DNA from: Antilocapra americana | Lineage: Eukaryota; Chordata; Mammalia; Artiodactyla; Antilocapridae | DNA length: 64,000 nt | NCBI GenBank assembly: GCA_007570785.1 | Contig: ML664161.1 | Coordinates: 15,528,861-15,592,860 of the forward strand | Direction: 5' to 3' | Shown here: positions 47,085-59,274 of the stretch, one piece after another | Numbering within the stretch: the first letter of the stretch is position 1 | Layout: each line of letters opens with the position of its first letter | Made by a program: the position numbers and the translations under genes | The notes under the pieces: model-generated | What the model was told of the DNA's origin: nothing | Seen by the model: the letters and a program-made list of their open reading frames with translations, nothing else | Database searches by the model: none

Positions 47085-48365
47085 GTAGGAGCTTGGCACA
47101 CATTGCATCTCATTCGCCCTCATGTAGCTCCACACCAGCTCATCTCTCTCTGTCTGTAGTTCCTCTGTGCCAGCATTTCAAAGCAAACATGCCACTACAA
47201 AGTAGACCCTGCCTCATCCAGTCATGGAGTTCATTGCACTACTTGACCCTTGCTTGAGAAACATTTATTTTCTGTGCAAGTCATGGTCAAATCAGTCCCC
47301 ATTTTGTAGCAGTGAAGATTTAGCCTTTACTTTCATTTAGAAGGATAAACATCATATCCTTAATGATACACAAATAGATTAAATTTTTCAAAGCAAATGT
47401 GCAGCTTAATCAGAGTTATATAAGCCAAAAAAAACAAAAACCCAATGGGTATTTGTCATATACCTGGGAACCATGGGGTTAAACTGTATTTTGCTTTTCC
47501 AAGATCATTTTCACTTAGTTCTATGGTCTTGGAGATGTAACTTAACCTCTCTGAGCCCCAGTATCTTCTTCTCTAAAAAGGTAATAACAATGACCATCTT
47601 TCAAGGTCATTGTGAGGATGAGAACAGAGTACAGAGAATGCCCAGCAAAGCACAGGCAAGACCTTCAACCCATGGTCACAGTATGTGGGCCTGTGCCTAT
47701 TTCTTCATATATGTTAGGTTCATCGAGGCTGAATTTTCCAGCACTAATAGATTCAAGTGCACCTGTTAAATGTTTAGAATCATTGTATTAAAGCTACAAA
47801 TAAAATTTGCATTTAAAAGGTCTGGGATAAACAGTAAAGTGTCAGCAGAATCAACCGGCCATTATCTATTTTAAGCTAAATACATTGTATTTTCGATTTA
47901 TGGCAGCAATTTAGATGGCCAGAGTACTTTCATATGCCAAGACAACCTGATGCCGTTCTCTAACAGGACAATTGGCCCTCTTCACCAGGATATAACTCTC
48001 ACAACTCTAGTCTTTCTTGTAAAAACTCTACAATTATCAGCAGTTAAATGATACAGATTATATGTATTGAAAAAACTCTAGCTGTGAAGCTTGATAGTAG
48101 GACATAGGATTTGCTTTCTGATATATTAACACAAATAAGGAAACTCTTGCCTTTTGGTTACATTAACTTAAAAGATTTCTTGCAAATATCTCTTTAGACA
48201 CAAGTTCTGCTCTTACTTCCTTTCATTTGTGGAAATGAACAAATGAAAGAACACAAACAATACCAGTCTTAATCCTATTCTACAAATATACATAGCTAGT
48301 TCTCCCACAAAATGTGTGTTTTTCAAAATCCCTCAAGTCAAGTTTTTAAATCAAAACTGACCTAT
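47085..48365. other. Start of intron 3, no other gene seen; MIR at about 47510-47660
   Basis: A plus-strand MIR ('taacttaacctctctgagcc', 'aaggtaataacaatgacc') is recognisable. The rest looks unique and AT-rich. Confidence 0.5.
47510..47660 (+). repeat. MIR SINE
   Basis: 'ctatggtcttggagatgtaa' followed by 'cttaacctctctgagcccca' and 'tcattgtgaggatgagaa' follow the plus-strand MIR core. Confidence 0.75.
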
Positions 48366-48377
48366 AAGAATGGATAC

Positions 48378-48526
48378 ATGCACCGGGATGACCCAGGGAG
48401 AGGGAATTGGGAGGGAGGAGGGAAGGGGGTTCTGGAGGGGGAACATATGTATACCCATGGCTGATTCATGTCAATGTATGGCAAAACCAACACAATAAAG
48501 TAAAGAAAATTAAAAAAAAAAAAAAA
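48378..48526 (+). mobile_element. Very short L1 3' end insertion with 12-bp target duplication
   Basis: Only about 149 bp of L1 3' UTR ('atgcaccgggatgacc', 'atggcaaaaccaacacaa') plus A-tail, flanked by identical AAGAATGGATAC at 48366-48377 and 48527-48538. Confidence 0.95.
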
Positions 48527-48939
48527 AAGAATGGATACGTATAAAACTCTCAAATCTCCAAGAAATTGAAAATTGGCCAAAATTGAATAGACATGAAAAA
48601 CTGAGACATATTTCCATTTTCTTGTCTTGATGTTTTATTAGTACAGCCCTGTGAATGCAATATGTAAGCTATAAACTGAGAGTGAAACTACCATAGAAAG
48701 TCTCCGTTAAAATCTTAGAACCAGTGTTTTGTCTGCTGTCAGCATGATACTAGGTCATTGTTTAGTTTATTTACCTTGTTTTTAACTGTGAGACAAGCAA
48801 GAAATGAAAAAGTGCAGCTTAAGCACCTATAGAGATCCTCTACGTAATTACTATGAAAGTAAAGAAATAAAACACGTCCTGCACTGCAGGAAATCAGAAC
48901 CTTGCAGTTTTGATGACTAATGCCATCAAGTACCTTTTC

Positions 48940-50760
48940 ATTCATTTACTGGCATTTTGAATATCTTTTTTTGTACAATGTCTGTTCAAGTCCCTTGTTT
49001 TCTATTGAATTGATTCCATTGGGTTGTATCTTCTTAGTATTCATTATAGGAATTCTTTAATCTAGATGCAAACCTTCCTTGATTGTTGTGTTGCAAATAT
49101 CTTCTCTGGATATGAAATGTCATCTTTTCACTCTCTTAATGATGTATTTGAATGAAAGAAGCTTCTAATTTTAGTGCAACCAAATCTTGTCCTTGTCAAT
49201 ATTTATTTTTCTTTTCTTTTTTCCTTTCTTTCTTCTTTCTCTTCCTCTTTCTTTCCTTTTCTTTCTTTTTTTCAATCATTTGACTGTCCTGCTGTCTGTT
49301 TAAAAAGTCTTTATCTATCTAGGAGTCATGAAGCCATTCTCCCAAATTATCTTCTAGTAATGATATTTTTTCCTTTCACATTTTGAGTACAATCTGCCTG
49401 GAATTGATTTTTATGCAAGAGTTAAGGTTCTAGATTTTCTTTTTATTCATATGGACAATCATTTGCCCAAGTCCATTTATGAAAAGACCACCCTTTCTTC
49501 ACTGGATTATTTTTATAATTCCATTTTCCCCTCTATTTTCTTGGAAGTTATCTGTTGTTACTGTTCTTTTAGTGTTTAACTAGTCATTACAACTTGAAAT
49601 CTTGACTAATCAAGGCTATTAAAACATTTTACCTTCCTTTATTCTCTTCTCAAGTTACATATTATCATTTTTATTCTATATGTACTTTAAGCCCATGTAG
49701 ACATTATATTGCTTTTGTATATAGTAGTTATCTATTTAGATGTGTCCCCATCATTTTCCATTTCCTTATTCTTCTTTCCTTCCTTTATCTTTGGTCTTCT
49801 ATCTGGATCATTTTTTTTTTTACTTCCTAAAGAACATTCTTTAATATTTAGTACAATATCTTCTCTAAAGAAATCTCTGAAACTATTCATTTGCCTGAAA
49901 ATATTTTCTTTTCATTCTCAAAGTATATATTCATTGAGCATATAATTCTAAGTTGGCTGTTTTTTTTGTTTCTGCACATTGAAAACATCCCATTGTCTTC
50001 TGGTAAGAATTGTAACTATTTGGAAATCAGCTCTCAGTCTAATTGCTACTTATTTGAAGATAATCTTGGTCTGCTTTAAAGATTATTTTCTTTAATTCTT
50101 CACAGCTGAACTACTATTATGTGCCAAAGTGAACATTTATTTCTATCTTGCCTGCTTAGTGTTCCAAGGGCCTCTCCTGCTGTTCCTTGATGTTCTTTGA
50201 CAGTTTTAGGGGGTCTTCAGTCATTATCTCATCAAACATTTCCTCTGCTCTCATTCTTTCCTGCTTCTCCTTTTTAGACTCCAATGGACCATGTTAGGCA
50301 TTTTCATTGTTTCCTGTATATCTCCCTGTCTCTTTAGTATTTTCCCTCCTTTTGTCTCTCTGTGCTTCTTTCTAGATATTGACCTATCTTCTGATTTGCA
50401 GTTCTTTCCTCAGCTCTGACAAATCTATCATTAAACCCATAATCCATTGAGCTCTTAATTTCTGTTACTGTATTTTTCATTTCTAGAATATCAGTTTCAA
50501 TCTTATTTTATACTTTCTAGTTTTCTGCAATATTCTAATTTTTGTCTTCAATTTTCAACATAAAAAGTAAAATTGTAGTTATTTTAACGTTTATTTTGAT
50601 GACTTCAAGAAATCTGAAGACCCTATGGGCAGCTTCTATTTTTTGTTTCTTGATTGTTTTCATGCTGCATTGTAATGTCTGGCTATTTTTTATTAGATGT
50701 CAGATATCATATCTAAAAAAATATTTATAAAAACAATTTTAAGCCTAGTTTGATGTCATC
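48940..50760 (-). repeat. Old L1 (L1M-type) fragment
   Basis: Reverse-strand old L1 3' region: 'gtctgttcaagtcccttg', 'aggaattctttaat', 'aaaacatcccattgtcttctgg', 'gaaatcagctctcagtct'. A CTTT-rich stretch at 49200-49275 lies inside. No coding frame survives. Confidence 0.6.
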
Positions 50761-51894
50761 TTTTCCAAAACTTATTTCCATTTGCTTCTGCAAGGCCCCT
50801 AGGTACAAATCATGATCACCTCATTCTGACTACATAAAAGGAAATATTAAAGTTTGAGCTGAAGTCCCTGTGAGGACCTATCTTCTTTAGGTTGACCATC
50901 TGAACCTTCTTCAGTTTGACCACTCCTAGGATGCAGCCTTGAAGCGTCACAACCCAAAGTGAATTGGGACCCACATTTGATAGGCTATAATGATAATCCC
51001 TGCCCCTAGCTCTACAAGGCTATCAAAAATTCCATCCAGCCTTCTGGGATCTCAGCCCCTTTTAGAATCAACAGATACTCCAAGGGGAAAGGTAACGCCA
51101 AACAGTAGGCTCACCTTCTTAGCCCAGTGAGTCTTCACTCTCTGGTTAGCTGTCCTCTGCCTTTAATCAGAAGTATAACACATACATTGAAAATACAGTT
51201 ATTACCATGTCAAAAGGTAAATAAACCATGATCTTAAGGTAGCATGAGAAACATACAGAATATTCCTGGGGAGAAAATTAAAGTATTCTCTATCTTCACC
51301 TCTCCTTCCTATTACTATTCCCCAAGCTCACCAAAAATAGTAACCTTTCCTATAGTTACCAACGAATGGGCATGGTTTTACTGATACATAAGGCACACTA
51401 CTGAAAATGTTTGATTTGAGACAACAGGAGGCTAAGAGATATCAGTCAAACTTTCTGCTTCTTTATAGAATGAGATTCAGAAAGATTTTATTTTTAAATT
51501 TTCACACTGTCTCATATATTCTTTTTATTTAGCTTTTAAACCCAGCGACCAACCTCTTGTCACTACTACAACTGAAGCTGCTTAAGCTGATAAGCTGGCG
51601 TGCTCCTGGTGGAGCAACTGACTGACTAACAATCTCTAGGAGCTGCAAGTAGGTTCAAGGGCCCCTGCCTCTCCTGGCAACAAGGCTGTCACTGGGATCA
51701 TAAGCAGTGGCTAAATATTGATTCACTGTGGTTGTTAAACTTCTCAATGCTGATCTCCTTTGAGAGGTTAAAACTTTTGTTTACCTACCAGGGATTCCCC
51801 AAAGTGCCCATCTGGTTTAAGAGAATATTTCAAATGAATTTTTGTGCAAAACCAGAAAATATATCCATTTTTGATATGTAGTATAATACTATAT
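50761..51894. other. Intron 3, no gene seen
   Basis: Mostly unique-looking sequence with no recognisable exon or clear repeat. Confidence 0.4.
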
Positions 51895-52022
51895 GGGCTT
51901 CCCAGGTGGCACTAGTGGTAAAGAATCCACCTGCCATTGCAGGAGACGTAAGAGATGGGGATTCTATCCTTGGGTCAGGAAGATCCCATGGAGAAGGAAA
52001 TGGCAACCCACTCCAGTATTTT
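51895..52022 (+). repeat. 3'-truncated Bov-tA SINE
   Basis: Has the intact head ('gggcttcccaggtggcactag') but stops after 'ccactccagtattt', losing the last ~80 bp of the BovA body. Loss at the 3' end is unusual for a LINE-mobilised SINE and implies a later deletion. Confidence 0.85.
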
Positions 52023-52079
52023 GTCACCCACTCTGAAACTTTCTGGTTTCCCCACATGCAGAGAGTATACATATTTGGA

Positions 52080-52305
52080 CCAAAACTTCTCAACCTCAGG
52101 ACTATTAACATCTGGGGTGGAATATTAACATCTGGGGTGGAATATTACTTTGCTGTCTGTGAGAGAAGGGTGGAGACCTGATCTGTAGGTTGTAGGATAT
52201 TTAGCAGCATTCCCGGCCTTTACCTGCTAGAAGACTAGCATCATCCTCCTTCATGTGTGACAACTAAAACTGTCTCCAAATGGTGACAGAACCACTTTGG
52301 ATTTC
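52080..52305 (+). repeat. MER5A-type hAT DNA transposon
   Basis: 'ttctcaacctcaggactatt', 'gtaggatatttagcagcatt', 'gtgacaactaaaactgtctcc' and 'gacagaaccactttgg' match MER5A. It contains a 20-bp tandem duplication at 52103-52142. Confidence 0.75.
52103..52142. repeat. 20-bp tandem duplication
   Basis: Two identical 20-bp units (52103-52122 and 52123-52142) plus four bases of a third, inside the MER5A element. Confidence 0.95.
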
Positions 52306-52444
52306 ATTTAGCTTTAATCTTGAATGCTGGGAGATTCTAAAATTTTAATTAAAGCTTGTAAGCATTGAGTTTCTCTGCACAGAATTTAGTAGGATAAGGA
52401 TAAAAGCGAAAAAAATAAAGTGAGATTGAGAATCTAAATGAGAG

Positions 52445-52790
52445 AAAAAGAGGGACCCACATTTATTAAGTATCTATGATATACTATGTGCCAGCACTAT
52501 GCTAAGAACCTTACAAAAATCATCTCATTTAATCCTGACTAAAACCCTACTCCTAAAGTAATAATAGCCATATTTTATCAAGAGCTTACAATGTGCCAGG
52601 CACTGTATAAGACTAAATATTTTATATGAACTCACTTGTTAAATGCAGCAGCAATGCCACATATTAGGTACCACTACTATCACCACTTCACGAAATGAAG
52701 AAGCTGAACTCAGAAAATGAAATAATTTCTCCAAAGTCACACATTCACAACTTATGTCTAAATTAAAACTAAATCTCTTTACCTCGACAT
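52445..52790 (-). repeat. Two adjacent MIR fragments
   Basis: 'tactatgtgccagcactatgc' at about 52482 and 'acaatgtgccaggcactgt' at 52590 each start a minus-strand MIR, suggesting two tandem MIRs. Confidence 0.7.
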
Positions 52791-54184
52791 GATAACTCTT
52801 AAAAAGCAAAACAGCACATTATCTTGAGAGAGTATAGATAAGAACTATAAAAATTATAAATTCTATAAAATATTTATCCTTCTGATGGTATATTTTAGTG
52901 AATAGGTGAGAATCCACGCCATCCCATCATTGTCAAGAGATGCTTAGGATCAAGTAAAAGGCCATGAGCAAGGATAGAACTATCTGTGTCCCATAGGGAC
53001 AAAGTTGTATATTCAACACCAGTTTACACAGAATGGATATTAGACAGAAGTGCACCCTGAAAAGAGAGGGGGAAAATGTGCCTGGAAATTTGACATATGA
53101 CATCCCCATAATTAGGACTTTAAACTTAGGAACATTTATTGGATATTTGCTGAAGCTGCCGATGGACCACAGATTCAGAAATGATTCTGTGATTGACAGT
53201 TTAGTCACTACTCAGCAAAAGTGAATTGTGGCACAGATAAGGGCATCTTTATGCAGACATGGAGGGAAGACTGTTCCCCCAAACAGCTTGCACTGAGCAT
53301 GAAGAAGAAAAACCTGGAAAATGCACTTAATTCTTTCCATTGCTGAGAAAGAGGACCAGGGTGAAGGGCAAGGTCAGATTTGATATCTGACTTTCTCAAG
53401 GCCTAATTGGACACATCATGGACCTGAACGCTCCCTGGTTCAATCTACTGTGGTTACTGACTAGTCCTGAGGCTCCACACGGCTCCCATTTCATTAGTGG
53501 ATTTCCTGGGTCTTTTAAGCTTCCGCTCTACTCCACATCAAACAGAAATGCCACAACAAATGTGAAAGCTCTGGAAAACACAGAAAAGGGAAACCTCTCT
53601 TGAGGGACCTGTGTCTCAATACTTACTGCAGGAAACCATATCACATACAGACTGTGAATACTGTTTTCTTCTCCTCTACAAAACATTTCAAACAGTCCCA
53701 GTTGCCAAAATCAAGCAGACACTGCAAGTGCAAACTTGAAGTCTAAACTAGATTTTGTGAGATTCACTTTTTTAAAATCCTTTTTTTTAAGGAGCAGGAA
53801 GTCTCAAACGGGAATGAAAATAATATCCCAGTTTACTCTCTCATCTCCTCTGTCCATCACTAGGGTTCAAAGAACTCAAAAGTTCAGAATACCCCTGTGG
53901 GCCAGAGTGTGCCAAGACAGACAATTGGGCATGTCTACATCCTTTTAACGTAGGGATTATGGCCTTTTCTCCAGCACAGAACACAAAGCCTGGCACACCA
54001 TGTATGCTTAATAAATATATACACAATACCCATTATTTGAGGACACTGAAGAAGTCCTATCTGACTTCGGAACCAAGAATATTTATGTTTCACAAGAGCA
54101 ATGCTTTTGTTTATATCTCATAGGCATTGTGAACTAGCATGCCCTAGATACCACAGAGTTCTGAGAGCAAATTTGTGACCCACC
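52791..54184. other. Intron 3, no gene seen
   Basis: Unique-looking, apart from a short L2 3' end at about 53960-54015. The open frames at 52933-53208 (minus) and 53418-53603 (plus) are not recognised. Confidence 0.4.
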
Positions 54185-54198
54185 TCTGTGAAGTGTAG

Positions 54199-54397
54199 GG
54201 TCTCCCTTAGTGGCTTAGAGGGTAAAGAATCTGCCTACAATGCAGGAGACCCAGGTTCAATCCCTGGGTCATAAAGATTCCTTGGAGAAGGGAATGGCTA
54301 CCCACTCCAGTATTGGACAGAGGAGCCTTGTGGGCTACAGTCCATGGGGTCAAAAAGAGTCAGACACGACTGAATGACTTTCACTTTCATGTCACTT
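54199..54397 (+). repeat. Bov-tA SINE with 14-bp target duplication
   Basis: Identical TCTGTGAAGTGTAG at 54185-54198 and 54398-54411, the longest exact SINE duplication found here. The body carries a ~20-bp deletion after 'ccagtatt'. Confidence 0.96.
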
Positions 54398-54411
54398 TCT
54401 GTGAAGTGTAG

Positions 54412-55211
54412 AGTTTTTACTGAGAGCCTTTCAGCCTCATTGCTATCCCATTTCATCCCGCCCATCTTTGTCCTATTTCTCTCTAATGATCTGTTTCAAA
54501 TTGTTTACATTTTTTATGCCTATGCCCAGCACGCAACCTGTTACTTGAGAGATACTCAAAAAAGTATTCCTTAGATTTCATTAAACTTAACTCCTCTACG
54601 AAATAAGACAGTGCCTTTTTAATAAAAGAACAAATGGAGAACAAACTCTTTCCCTGAGATGATCTTGAGAATTGACAGCTCCCTTCCTACTGTTATAAGG
54701 AAAAGGAGGCTGACCAGTGAGGTTATCCAGCCAAACATCCCCCTCCCACTGTCCACATTCATCCCCATGGCTTTTATTTTTGGGTTGAAGGCCTGTCACT
54801 TTTTGTTTCACACTTGCCTAGTGAAGCATGTCTAAGCAGACACCCTTCAGGTACTCTCTCAAAAATTCTGTCCATCATAAGAATAAAAATAACTCTATCC
54901 ATAGGAAAGATTCTGGAAGGGAGGCTAAAAAACAAAAACTTTCAGTTCTTTTCCAAAGAACTGAAGAGAAGATGCAGTTGCTGGATCTTTGTTGGGAGGT
55001 AAAGGACAGTCAGAAAAAGGTGACAGGACCCAGAGTTTCTCAGCTGGGACATGAAAGGTCATGCTTTGGGGCCATCTCTGTATTTTCAATAGTAAAGAGA
55101 ATTTAAGAGATTGGGGAAAGTACAAAAGTTTATTAACAGAATTCAGGATTGAGAAGAAAGATATGAGTCTAAGTCTTCCCCTGAATGGCTGCCTCAGAGT
55201 TTTGCTAAGTT
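54412..55211. other. Intron 3, no gene seen
   Basis: Unique-looking sequence with no recognised exon. The overlapping short frames at 54596-55125 on both strands look fortuitous. Confidence 0.4.
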
Positions 55212-55223
55212 TCTATAGTCATA

Positions 55224-55430
55224 GTGTTAGTTGCTCAGTCATCTTCAACTCTTTGCAATCCCATGGACTGTAGCCCAACAGGCTCTTCTTTCCATCAAAC
55301 TCTCCAGGCAAGAATACCAGAGTGGGTATCCATTCCCTTCTCCAGGGGATCTTCCCGCCCCAGGGATCGAACCCAGGTCTTCTGACATTGCATGCAGCTT
55401 CTTTACCATGTGAGCCACCAGGGAAGCCCC
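55224..55430 (-). repeat. Bov-tA SINE with 12-bp target duplication
   Basis: Identical TCTATAGTCATA at 55212-55223 and 55431-55442 flank a full-length reverse-strand copy. Confidence 0.96.
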
Positions 55431-55497
55431 TCTATAGTCATATGTTAGGCACAAAAGAAGGGTCTATAGCCACGTTAAAGGAAAAAAGAAAAAGAAA

Positions 55498-55518
55498 TAT
55501 ATATATATATATATATAA
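55498..55518. repeat. (TA)n microsatellite
   Basis: About ten TA units, 25 bp before the BovB 3' end. Confidence 0.9.
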
Positions 55519-56214
55519 ACAAATTTTAAGTGGTATGCAAGTGTCTTCAGTTCAGTTCAGTCGTTCAGTCATGTCTGACTATTTGCAACCTCATGGACTA
55601 CAGCAAGCCAGGCCTCCCTGTCCATCACCAACTCCCAGAGTTTACTCAACCCATGTCCATTGAGTCGGTGATGCCATCCAACCATCTCTACCTCTGTCGT
55701 CCCCTTTGCCTCCTGCCTTCAATCTTTCCCAGCATCAGGGTCTTTTCAAATGAGTCAGCTCTTCACATCAGGTGGCCAAAGTATTGGAGTTTCAGCTTCA
55801 ACATCAGTCCTTCCAATGAATATTCAGGATGGATTTCCTTTAGGATGGACTGGTTGGACCTCCTTGCAGTTCAAAGGACTCTCAAGAGTCTTCTCCAACA
55901 CCACAGTTCAAAAGCATCAATTCTTCGGTGCTTAGCTTTCTTTACAGTCCAATTCTCACATCCATACATGACTACTGGAAAAAACCATAGCTTTGACTAG
56001 ACAGAACTTTATTGACAAAGTAATGTCTCTGCTTTTTAATATGCTGTCTAGGTAGGTCATAACTTTCCTTCCAAAGAGCAAGCATCTTTTAATTTCATGG
56101 CTGCAGTGATTCATACATCTGCAGTGATTTTGGAGCCCAGAAAGATAAAGTCTATCACTGTTTCCATTGTTTCCCCATCTATTTTCTATGAAGTGACGGG
56201 ACCAGATGCCATGA

Positions 56215-56722
56215 TCAACATTTCTGAATGTTGAGCTTTAAACCAACATTTTCACTCTCCTCTTTCACTTTCAGCAAGAGGCTTTTTCGTTCTTCCCTTT
56301 CTGCCATAAGGGTGGTGTTGTCTGCATATCTAAGGTTATTGATATTTCTCCTGGCAATCTTGATTCCAGCTTGTTCTTCATCCAGTCCAGCATTTCTGAT
56401 GATGTACTCTGCATATAAGTTAAATAAGTAGGGTGACAATATACAGCCTTGATGTACTCCTTTCCCTGTTTGGAACCAGTCTGCTGTTCCATGTCCAGTT
56501 TTAACTGTTGCTTCCTGACCTGCATACAGATTTCTCAGGAGGCAGGTAAGGTGGTCTGGTATTCCCATCTCTTGAAGAATTTTCCAGTTTGCTGTGATCC
56601 ACACAGTCAAAGGCTTTGGCACAGTCAACAAAGCAGAAGTAGATGTTTTTCTGGAACTCTCTTGCTTTTTCAATAATCCAGCAAATGTTCGCAATTTGAT
56701 CTCTGGTTCCTCTTCCTTTTCT
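56215..56722 (-). pseudogene. BovB RT remnant, downstream half
   Basis: The minus-strand frame includes 'LQEMGIPDHLTCLLRNLYAG' and 'NNLRYADNTTLMAE'; the second catalytic Asp of Y-A-D-D is Asn. The upstream end of the open frame (to 56781) is L1 tail, not BovB. Confidence 0.88.
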
Positions 56723-57240
56723 TTATTTTTTTTGCTTGAATGTTGCATTTTTTTTTTATTGTTTTTGCCATACAATGTCATGATATCACCATGGGTTTAC
56801 ATATCCTTCCCCTCCAGAACCCCCCTCCCTCCTCCCTCCCGCCCTGGGAAATCTCGCTGCACCAGCCCCGAGCATCAATCCTGAGCTGGCGATTGATTAG
56901 ACATATGATAATTAACTTGTTTCAATGTCCTCCTCCCATATCATCCCACCCTTACCCTCATCCCCAAAGTCCACGAGTCTATTCTATACATCTGCGTTCC
57001 TTTTGCTGTCTAGCATGTTGGGTTCTCGTTACCGTCTTTGTAAATTCCATATATATGTGTTAATATACTGTATTGTTGTTTTTGCTTCTGGCTTACTTCG
57101 CTCTGGATAATGGGCTCCAGTTTCGTCCATCTGAGTAGAATTGCTTCAAATGAATTTTTTTTAAATGCTGAGTAATATTCCATTGTGTATATGTACCACA
57201 GATTTCTTATCCATTCGTCAGTTGATGGGCATCTAGGTTG
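56723..57240 (-). mobile_element. L1 3' end nested in BovB, with 11-bp target duplication and double A-tract
   Basis: A 518-bp 5'-truncated reverse-strand L1 (3' UTR and the end of ORF2). It is flanked by identical CTTCCTTTTCT at 56712-56722 and 57241-57251. Its 3' tail has two T-tracts on the + strand, 56748-56757 and 56726-56733, separated by a 14-nt spacer at 56734-56747. Confidence 0.96.
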
Positions 57241-57771
57241 CTTCCTTTTCTAAATCCAGCTTGAACATCTGGAAGTTCACGGTTCATGTATTGCTGAAGC
57301 CTGGCTTGGAGAATTTTGAGCATTACTTTGCTAGCATGTGAGATGAGTGCAATTGTGTGGTAGTTTGAGCATTCTTTGGCATTGCCTTTCTTTGGGATAG
57401 GAATGTAAACTGACATTTTCCAGTCCTGTGGCCACTGGTGCTTTTTCTAAATTTTCTGGCATATTGAGTGCAGCATTTTCATAGCATCATCTTTTAGGAT
57501 TTGAAATAGCTCAACTGGAATTCCATCACCTCCACTAGCTTTGTTTGTAGTGATGCTTCCTAAGGCCCACTTGACTTCACCTAACAAGATGTCTGGCTCT
57601 AGCTGAGTGTGAGTGATCACACCATTGTGATTATCAGAGTCATGAAGATCTTTTTTGTACAGTTCTTCTGTGTATTCTTGCCACCTCTTCTTAATATCTT
57701 CTGCTTCTGTTAGGTCCATACTATTTCTGTCCTTCATCGAGCCCATCTTTGCATGAAATGCTCCCTTGGTA
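57241..57771 (-). pseudogene. BovB ORF2 remnant, upstream half
   Basis: The minus-strand frames 57416-57252 ('MSVYIPIPKKGNAKECSNYH') and 57771-57447 ('NKASGGDGIPVELFQILKDD') are the start of the RT and the preceding linker. A frame change between them near 57440 breaks the ORF. Confidence 0.85.
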
Positions 57772-59274
57772 TCAAAAAAGCTAAAAGCACAAGAGCAGAG
57801 GAATCTTTTCTCCACTAGTAACATGGAGCTGCATTTCTAAGTGCCAGTGGCCATGAGGACCCACATCCAACCATATGGGATACGCCTCATCTGGCTAGTT
57901 CAAATGTGCATTTGAGACCTTGATGGCTTCAAACTTTAATAAAGCAACTTCTGTATTACAGCCTGCTAAATGGTCTCAAAAGTAATTTTTATCTCATTGT
58001 ATCTGGAAGAATTTTATGTAGTGAAAAAATTATTGTCATTGACTGATAAACACTTATCCAAAAAAATTTTTAAGTCAAATCAATTCACAAGAGCATAAGA
58101 AATGAAAGAACTCTATTTTTACTGGAATGTCATTTTTATTGAGATCATTTCAATAACTTAGTACTGTTAGCCACTAAAACTACTACTATAAACTCTCTTG
58201 GCACCAAAATATAAAGAAGCCTGATGCATTTATATTCTAAAGTGGCTCATTTTTAATTCAACCACAAATGTCTTCAAATTTTTTAATGCTTTCTGAATCA
58301 AAGCATTAAAAAAATTATAGACATGATCTGGGCAGCTCTGAAGAAGGAAAAGTATAAAGGTATCTCATTATTGCTTTAAACCTTTTTGATCCAGAAAGCA
58401 TCCAACTGGTAGAAAATTTGTTTCACAGCAGTCATAGGCCAATTTTCATACTAAGTTATAACTCGCTGAGAAATTCTGCTTTCTTGGAGACACTTTCAGA
58501 CGCTTAATGTTGTGCTCCAGGTCTCTGCAGTACTCACATTTATTCTTAGCTGATTAAATCTGAAAGTATCAACCAGCCCTTGTATGAGAATATTAAGCCT
58601 TGTTCATGATAAATATCAGTATGCGCTTCCTCCTTTCTTAACTAGTTGCAGAATCTTCCTGATGTTTATAGAGAAATAATTCAATCATTACTGCACAGTA
58701 AAAAGAAAAAAATTGAGATGCCAGAATACCCACTAAATCAGGGGAAAGAATCATTCAAACATACTCCATTAGCAAAACTCGTCCATTTCTTTTAGGAGTG
58801 CCAGTGACACTGTAAAAGTCATGGCTGTCAATATTTAAACTGGTAATCTTAAAAACTGGCAATAACAGTAAGATATATGGGTTTTTTCATAAAATCAGTG
58901 TAGTATGACAATTTTTCAACAGAAAATAACAGTGTTTTAATGACGCAGCATAGTTTTCTAATTCACATTAAAATACCAGTTTATCAGCAATCTTGTCACT
59001 AACCATCTTAATTCAGATAAATCGATTAAATTAATCATTTGATAATGTGTATAACAAGGAATAGGAATTTTTTTCCTATGGGGAGGCAATAAAAACCTTT
59101 TTTTACCATAAAGAGAGTAAGGACTTAACCAAGGCCCATGTATCTCCCAGAGAAGTGACTCAAATCACTTTTTTCCTAACTTTTTAAAAAATAGATTCAT
59201 TGCTCTATCAGTTTTTTTCACTGCTCATTTACAGACCAAGGAAGAGGGTCACAGAGATTTCATCTCCTCAGAGA
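57772..59274. other. Intron 3, repeat-poor stretch, no gene seen
   Basis: About 1.5 kb without any repeat that I recognise, ending 1.3 kb before exon 4. No exon is recognised. A candidate for conserved intronic sequence. Confidence 0.45.

Larger units (their letters stand above)
55547..57771 (-). mobile_element. 5'-truncated BovB LINE interrupted by an L1
   Basis: Reverse-strand BovB from the TTCAGTTCAG tail (55547) through the RT into the region 5' of RT, ending near 57771. The two halves (55547-56722 and 57241-57771) join cleanly once the L1 and one copy of the 11-bp duplication are removed. Frame breaks and an in-frame change of Y-A-D-D to Y-A-D-N mark it as inactive. Confidence 0.92.

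Noticed and set aside
53418..53603. 61-residue open frame in intron 3
   Set aside because: No recognised homologue, no strong flanking splice sites, and length within chance expectation.
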